Assembly (NCBI GenBank): GCA_030530095.1
Contig: JAUMVO010000001.1
Coordinates: 186,001-250,000, forward strand
Reading direction: 5' to 3'
DNA length: 64,000 nucleotides
Origin: Clostridiaceae bacterium
GTDB taxonomy: Bacteria > Bacillota > Clostridia > Oscillospirales > Acutalibacteraceae
Shown one piece after another: positions 60,120 to 64,000 of this stretch. The notes beneath the pieces were generated by a model that did no database searches, was not told the DNA's origin, and saw nothing but the letters and a program-made list of their open reading frames with translations. Positions within the stretch are counted from its first letter, which is position 1, and every line of letters begins with the position of its first letter. The translations under genes and the position numbers were made by a program.

Positions 60120-62924
60120 ATGAACGCAACCTTAAATAATTTCAAAAAGGCTCTGAGTATAATGCTCGCAATCTGTCTCGCGCTTGCCTGCACCGTTGCG
60201 GTAATTGCTTCGTCGGGCAGCTTCAACAACACGACTATCGAAAACGCGACGGCAATTGCAAAGCAGATTGAGGCGGAGGGAATAGTGCTTCTCAAAAACG
60301 AGAGGGGCTCGCTTCCGCTTGCCGACAAAAAGGTAAACGTTTTCGGCATGGGCTCGATTAACTTTGCTCTGGGCGGAGGCGGTTCGGGCTCGGTAGCTTC
60401 GGACAACGCAATTACGCTCTATCAGGGACTTGAGAATGCGGGTATTGAATACAATCCCGAGCTGCTCGATATCTATAAGGAATGGGCTGACAGCCACTCT
60501 ATGGAAAAGACAGGTCAGGGACTTGTCGATATGGTAATCGTTGACACGCTCAACGGTCAGCTTCAGGCTGAGATGCCGTTTTCAAACTTAAGCACCTCTC
60601 AGATTGACAAGGCGGCTGCTTATTCACAGAACGCCATACTTGTAATCACCCGCACGGGCGCTGAGCTTTCGGACCTGAGCACCGACAAGGGCAGCATACG
60701 TCTGAGTGACGAAGAGATGGGACTTGTTGAGGGCCTGAATGCGCATTTCGATAACGTAATAATCCTTTTTAACACTTGTAATATTCTTCAGATGGATTGG
60801 CTTGCCAACTACGAAAACGTCAACTCCGCGCTTCTCGTCTGGACTCCCGGCGAGGTCGGCGCCGACTCGATAGGCAGGGTGCTGACGGGTGAAATCAATC
60901 CCTCGGGTAAACTGCCCGACACTATCGCTTATGACATCAACGATTATCCCTCAACCGTTAACTTCGGCTCGTTCGCATACAGCGACACTCCGCTTGCCTT
61001 CTTCGTAAACTATCAGGAGGGCATCTACGTCGGTTACCGTTATTTCGAAACCTTCCTTCCCGGCAGAGTTCAGTACCCCTTCGGTTACGGCCTGTCATAT
61101 ACGGCGTTTGACTGGGAGGTAACCGATTACAGCGCGACCGCCGATAAGATTTCGGTCAGCGTAAAGGTTACGAATACCGGCTCAATGGCGGGCAAGGATG
61201 TAGTTGAGGTTTATTTCTCCGCTCCGTATTATCCGGGCGGAATTGAAAAGAGCGCGATTGAACTGGCGGGCTACAAAAAGACCGCTATGATTCAGCCCGG
61301 CGCTTCCGACACGGTAACGGTTGAATTCAAAACCGCCGATATGGCTTCATACGACTACAAGGGCGCTGAAGCGTGGGTACTCGAAGCGGGCGACTATCAG
61401 ATTAAGGTCGGCCACACCGTAAGAGACTTCGAAGCGGTTTACGACTATACCGTTGCTTCGACTAAGGTTATGAAATATGACGACAAGACGGGCGTTGAGA
61501 TTAAGAATCTCTTTTCTCAGGCGGCCGGCGATATTGAGTATCTTTCAAGACAGAATCTCAAATCAAGACCTACCGCGCCTACCAATTATTCCGCGCCAGA
61601 CAGCGTCAAGAACTGCGACGTAAGGCCCGACCCGATAACCGAGGGCACCGTTCCGAGAACGGGCGTTGTCTATGAGGACGGACCGATTATGCTCGCAGAC
61701 GTGGCGGCTGACGAAACTCTGTGGGATAAATTCCTCGATCAGTTCACCGTTGAGGAAATGATAGATATGATAGCCGAATCGGGCTACAAGACAGCCCCGC
61801 TTGAAAGACTCGGAGTACCCGAAACGGTTGACAACGACGGCCCCGCCACCGTAAAGGGACCGGGCGGACTTATGTATAAGGATTCGGGACTCGCGTATCC
61901 GTCGGCATTCTGCCTTGCGTGTACGTGGAATGACGAGCTTGCCGAGCAGATGGGCGAGTCAATGGGTAACGAGGCAAACGACCTGGGTACAAATATCTGG
62001 TACGCACCCGCTTGTAACCTTCACCGCAGTCCTATGGGCGGCAGAAACTTCGAGTATTATTCCGAGGACCCGTATCTTTCGGGCAAAATGGCGACCGCCG
62101 TTATCAAGGGCGCTCAGTCAAAGGGTATAGTTGTCACTGTCAAGCATTTTGCGTGTAACGATCAGGAAACCAACCGTCTTATCAGAGGCGTATTCACCTG
62201 GACCAATGAGCAGGCAATGCGCGAGCTTTACCTGGAACCGTTTGAGATGGCTGTCAAGGAAGGCGAAGCAAAGGGCGTAATGACCGCCTATAACCGTATC
62301 GGCTCGCATTGGTGCAGCGGCTATCCCGCACTTTGCAAGGACCTTCTGAGAACCGAATGGGGCTTTGACGGCTTTGCCGTAACCGACGCGTATATCGACG
62401 TCAACGGCAGCGGATATATGGACCCCGTACTTGCGGTTTATGCGAGAAACGACGCCCTGCTGACAAGTCTCTGGTACTTTGCGGAGAAGCTGCAGATTAC
62501 ATCAAATATGAAAAACACCTATGAGAAAGACCCCATAGGCTTCGGCACGGCGCTCAGAGAGGCAACCTACGACCTGTGCCGCGTGAAGATGCAGACGGCG
62601 GCCTTTGACCCGACTGCCACAACGGGACACAGGGGAGAGGGTAAAATTCTCTCGATAGAAAACGGCGGCGGTGCGACGCCATCCGATACAAACAAGAACA
62701 ACGGCTCAGACGGCTCATCCGGCTCGTCGGGTTCGGCTTCGGGCGGTTCGTCGTCGGCAAAATCCGCTGACGGTACAAAGAGCGCAAAGACCGGATTCGT
62801 TACAAACGATATTAAGAAACCGATTATCGTCGCGTTGGCTTCAGTTGCCGTAATCGCCGCAACGCTCGGATTTGTTGCCGAGCGCAAACGCGAGGAAGAA
62901 ATAATCCGTTTAATGGGAAAATAA
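60120..62924 (+). CDS. Surface-anchored GH3 beta-glycosidase with permuted domain order
   Basis: The 934-residue enzyme has its GH3 domains in swapped order. The (alpha/beta)6 C-type domain comes first (AEGIVLLKNERGSLPLADKKVNVFGMGS, residues ~50-280), an Fn3-like domain follows (~330-440), and the TIM-barrel domain comes last (~540-820). Signatures include RNFEYYSEDPYLSGKMA, VVTVKHFACNDQETNR and the nucleophile Asp756 in GFAVTDAY. The N-terminus has a membrane/signal helix. A Gly/Ser-rich linker (~845-880) leads to a C-terminal membrane helix (KKPIIVALASVAVIAATLGFVA) and a basic tail, so it is anchored at the surface. It should cleave beta-linked glucose or xylose ends. AAGGGG precedes ATG 60120. 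Confidence 0.9.
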   Translation: MNATLNNFKKALSIMLAICLALACTVAVIASSGSFNNTTIENATAIAKQIEAEGIVLLKNERGSLPLADKKVNVFGMGSINFALGGGGSGSVASDNAITLYQGLENAGIEYNPELLDIYKEWADSHSMEKTGQGLVDMVIVDTLNGQLQAEMPFSNLSTSQIDKAAAYSQNAILVITRTGAELSDLSTDKGSIRLSDEEMGLVEGLNAHFDNVIILFNTCNILQMDWLANYENVNSALLVWTPGEVGADSIGRVLTGEINPSGKLPDTIAYDINDYPSTVNFGSFAYSDTPLAFFVNYQEGIYVGYRYFETFLPGRVQYPFGYGLSYTAFDWEVTDYSATADKISVSVKVTNTGSMAGKDVVEVYFSAPYYPGGIEKSAIELAGYKKTAMIQPGASDTVTVEFKTADMASYDYKGAEAWVLEAGDYQIKVGHTVRDFEAVYDYTVASTKVMKYDDKTGVEIKNLFSQAAGDIEYLSRQNLKSRPTAPTNYSAPDSVKNCDVRPDPITEGTVPRTGVVYEDGPIMLADVAADETLWDKFLDQFTVEEMIDMIAESGYKTAPLERLGVPETVDNDGPATVKGPGGLMYKDSGLAYPSAFCLACTWNDELAEQMGESMGNEANDLGTNIWYAPACNLHRSPMGGRNFEYYSEDPYLSGKMATAVIKGAQSKGIVVTVKHFACNDQETNRLIRGVFTWTNEQAMRELYLEPFEMAVKEGEAKGVMTAYNRIGSHWCSGYPALCKDLLRTEWGFDGFAVTDAYIDVNGSGYMDPVLAVYARNDALLTSLWYFAEKLQITSNMKNTYEKDPIGFGTALREATYDLCRVKMQTAAFDPTATTGHRGEGKILSIENGGGATPSDTNKNNGSDGSSGSSGSASGGSSSAKSADGTKSAKTGFVTNDIKKPIIVALASVAVIAATLGFVAERKREEEIIRLMGK

Positions 62925-62936
62925 AAAACCAAAAAG

Positions 62937-62966
62937 TAAAAGGCAGGACTGAGTCCTGCCTTTTTT
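62937..62966. terminator. Bidirectional intrinsic terminator after the GH3 gene
   Basis: AAAAGGCAGGACT-GA-GTCCTGCCTTTT, serving the convergent GH3 and exonuclease genes. Confidence 0.9.
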
Positions 62967-62974
62967 ATATCTTC

Positions 62975-63733
62975 TTACAAATCAATATCAAGTTCAACCG
63001 GACAGTGGTCCGAACCGAATATTTCGGTGTGAATTTTCGCGTCAAAGAGCTTTTCGTCAAGTCGCTTTGACGTAATGAAATAGTCGATTCTCCATCCGAC
63101 GTTTCTCTCTCTCGCCTTCATTCGGTAGCTCCACCACGAATAAGCGTCGGTCATGTCGGGGTAGAAATAGCGGAAGGTGTCCGTAAACCCGCAGTCGAGA
63201 ATGGTCGTCATCTTTTCTCTTTCCTCGGGTGTGAAGCCGGGATTCTGTGTGTTCGTCTTGGGGTTTTTCAGGTCGATTTCCTTATGGGCAACATTTAAGT
63301 CGCCGCAGTAAATGACGGGCTTTTTCTTATCGAGCGAAAGCACGTATTCCCTGAAATAATCCTCCCACGACATACGGTATTCAAGCCTGCGAAGACCGTC
63401 CTGAGAGTTGGGCGTATAGCAGGTGATGAAGAAATAATTCTCATATTCAAGCGTAATAACTCTGCCCTCGTTGTCGTAAAACGGCTGTTTGATGCCGTAA
63501 AATACATCGAGCGGTTCTTCTTTGGTAAAGATTGCAGTACCCGAATAGCCCTTTTTCTCGGCGTAGTTCCAGTAGCAGAAATAGCCCTCGGGCGAGAAAT
63601 CAATCTGCCCTTCCTGCACCTTGGTTTCCTGCAGGCAGAAGATATCAGCGTCGAGCGCTTTGAAGCTCGTTTCAAAATCCTTGTTCATAACGGCACGTAT
63701 GCCGTTGACGTTCCATGAAATAAACTTTTTCAT
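62975..63733 (-). CDS. xth: Exodeoxyribonuclease III
   Basis: The 252-residue AP endonuclease starts MKKFISWNVNGIRAVMNKDF and has the family motifs LQETKVQEGQIDF, YFFITCYTPNSQDGL, IYCGDLNVAHKEIDL and IFGSDHCPVELDIDL with the catalytic Asp/His end. It repairs abasic sites and 3' blocks. ATG 63733 has GGAGGTG 5 bases upstream; an upstream ATG in frame at 63763 is less likely. Confidence 0.95.
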   Translation of the reverse strand: MKKFISWNVNGIRAVMNKDFETSFKALDADIFCLQETKVQEGQIDFSPEGYFCYWNYAEKKGYSGTAIFTKEEPLDVFYGIKQPFYDNEGRVITLEYENYFFITCYTPNSQDGLRRLEYRMSWEDYFREYVLSLDKKKPVIYCGDLNVAHKEIDLKNPKTNTQNPGFTPEEREKMTTILDCGFTDTFRYFYPDMTDAYSWWSYRMKARERNVGWRIDYFITSKRLDEKLFDAKIHTEIFGSDHCPVELDIDL

Positions 63734-63793
63734 ATCACACCTCCGATGGAATAATTGTATCATACTCCCGCCGTTAAATCTACTGTAAATTTA

Positions 63794-63822
63794 TTGACAA
63801 TAATCGCCTGAAAGGGTAAAAT
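63794..63822 (+). promoter_or_regulatory. Promoter of the HAD hydrolase gene
   Basis: TTGACA at 63794-63799 and TAAAAT at 63817-63822, spacer 17. Confidence 0.75.
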
Positions 63823-63849
63823 CATTACAGTATGAAGGGAGAGAAGAAT

Positions 63850-64000
63850 ATGAGTAAAAATCCCGTTTTTGACAAAATAAAATATTTCATAATCGATATG
63901 GACGGCACATTCTATCTTGACGGCAATATTATTGACGGCGCCATGGACTTTCTTGAAAAGGCGAAAAGCGTCGGCAAGGACTTCTGCTTTTTCACGAATA
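63850..64000 (+). CDS. HAD-superfamily (NagD-like, IIA) phosphatase, N-terminal part
   Basis: Only the first 50 codons are in the window. YFIIDMDGTFYLDGNII carries motif I of HAD hydrolases with the nucleophile Asp (DMDGT), and FLEKAKSVGKDFCFFTN leads into motif II, as in NagD/4-nitrophenylphosphatase-type IIA phosphatases. GGGAGAG lies before ATG 63850. The gene runs off the window, so its size and substrate are not known. Confidence 0.85.
   Translation, partial: MSKNPVFDKIKYFIIDMDGTFYLDGNIIDGAMDFLEKAKSVGKDFCFFTN

Overview
The window looks like a chromosome segment from a spore-forming, anaerobic gut Clostridia of the Oscillospiraceae/Ruminococcaceae type. This is inferred, not computed. 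The reasons are dockerin-like domains on secreted repeat proteins, an anaerobic radical-SAM sulfatase-maturating enzyme, small [4Fe-4S] ferredoxins, SpoIID, an HrcA/CIRCE-type operator, Firmicutes-style RicT and HolB as neighbours, and glycoside hydrolases of families GH31, GH36 and GH3.

Layout. 1-10 kb: the end of a DUF362 protein, a flavin-binding PNPOx-like protein, a GH31 glycosidase, a secreted Ig-like/dockerin protein, a lipoprotein, and a divergent anSME/sulfatase pair. 10-20 kb: a scar where two beheaded genes abut, then two more very large secreted proteins (an LRR/InlB-repeat one and a beta-helix one) ending in dockerin-type calcium loops. Three secreted proteins and the GH31 gene share a near-identical promoter (TTTACT-N17-TATAAT). 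20-31 kb: Hsp20 under CIRCE control, a TetR-MMPL-lipoprotein operon with two palindromic operators, an alpha-xylosidase (GH31) and an alpha-galactosidase (GH36). 31-40.3 kb: an AT-richer defence island. 40.5-64 kb: mostly ordinary chromosome, with tRNA-Leu(GAG), an SGNH hydrolase, fructose-bisphosphate aldolase, membrane proteins, flavoproteins, tRNA-Ala(GGC), a prohibitin cluster, a citrate synthase to ferredoxin gene run, SpoIID, a permuted surface GH3 enzyme, exonuclease III and the start of a HAD phosphatase.

The defence island is the most unusual part. Module 1 (31.9-36.4 kb) has a type I methylase HsdM, a protein with a HEPN-type R-x4-H motif, a single frame joining the first ~56 residues of an HsdS specificity subunit to a CbbX/SpoVK-type AAA+ ATPase and a MazG-like pyrophosphohydrolase, and a uracil-DNA-glycosylase-like protein. 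No HsdR and no complete HsdS is present. Module 2 (37.5-40.2 kb) has a DUF6680-like membrane protein, a Vsr mismatch endonuclease, a C5-cytosine methylase and an HpaII-like endonuclease in overlapping order. Two ~0.8-0.9 kb direct repeats bracket module 1, and fragments of the same repeat lie near 13.8 and 19.7 kb.

Non-coding structure is also rich. There are two arrays of small hairpins whose stems all differ while the 7-nt spacer (ATTTCAC or its complement) stays constant. A dispersed repeat contains a hairpin shaped like a tRNA acceptor stem ending in ACCA and followed by a terminator. The 3' ends of tRNA-Ala and tRNA-Leu are duplicated elsewhere in the window. Several palindromic elements keep constant flanks (GTAGG, GCTGG) while their stems change in a compensatory way.
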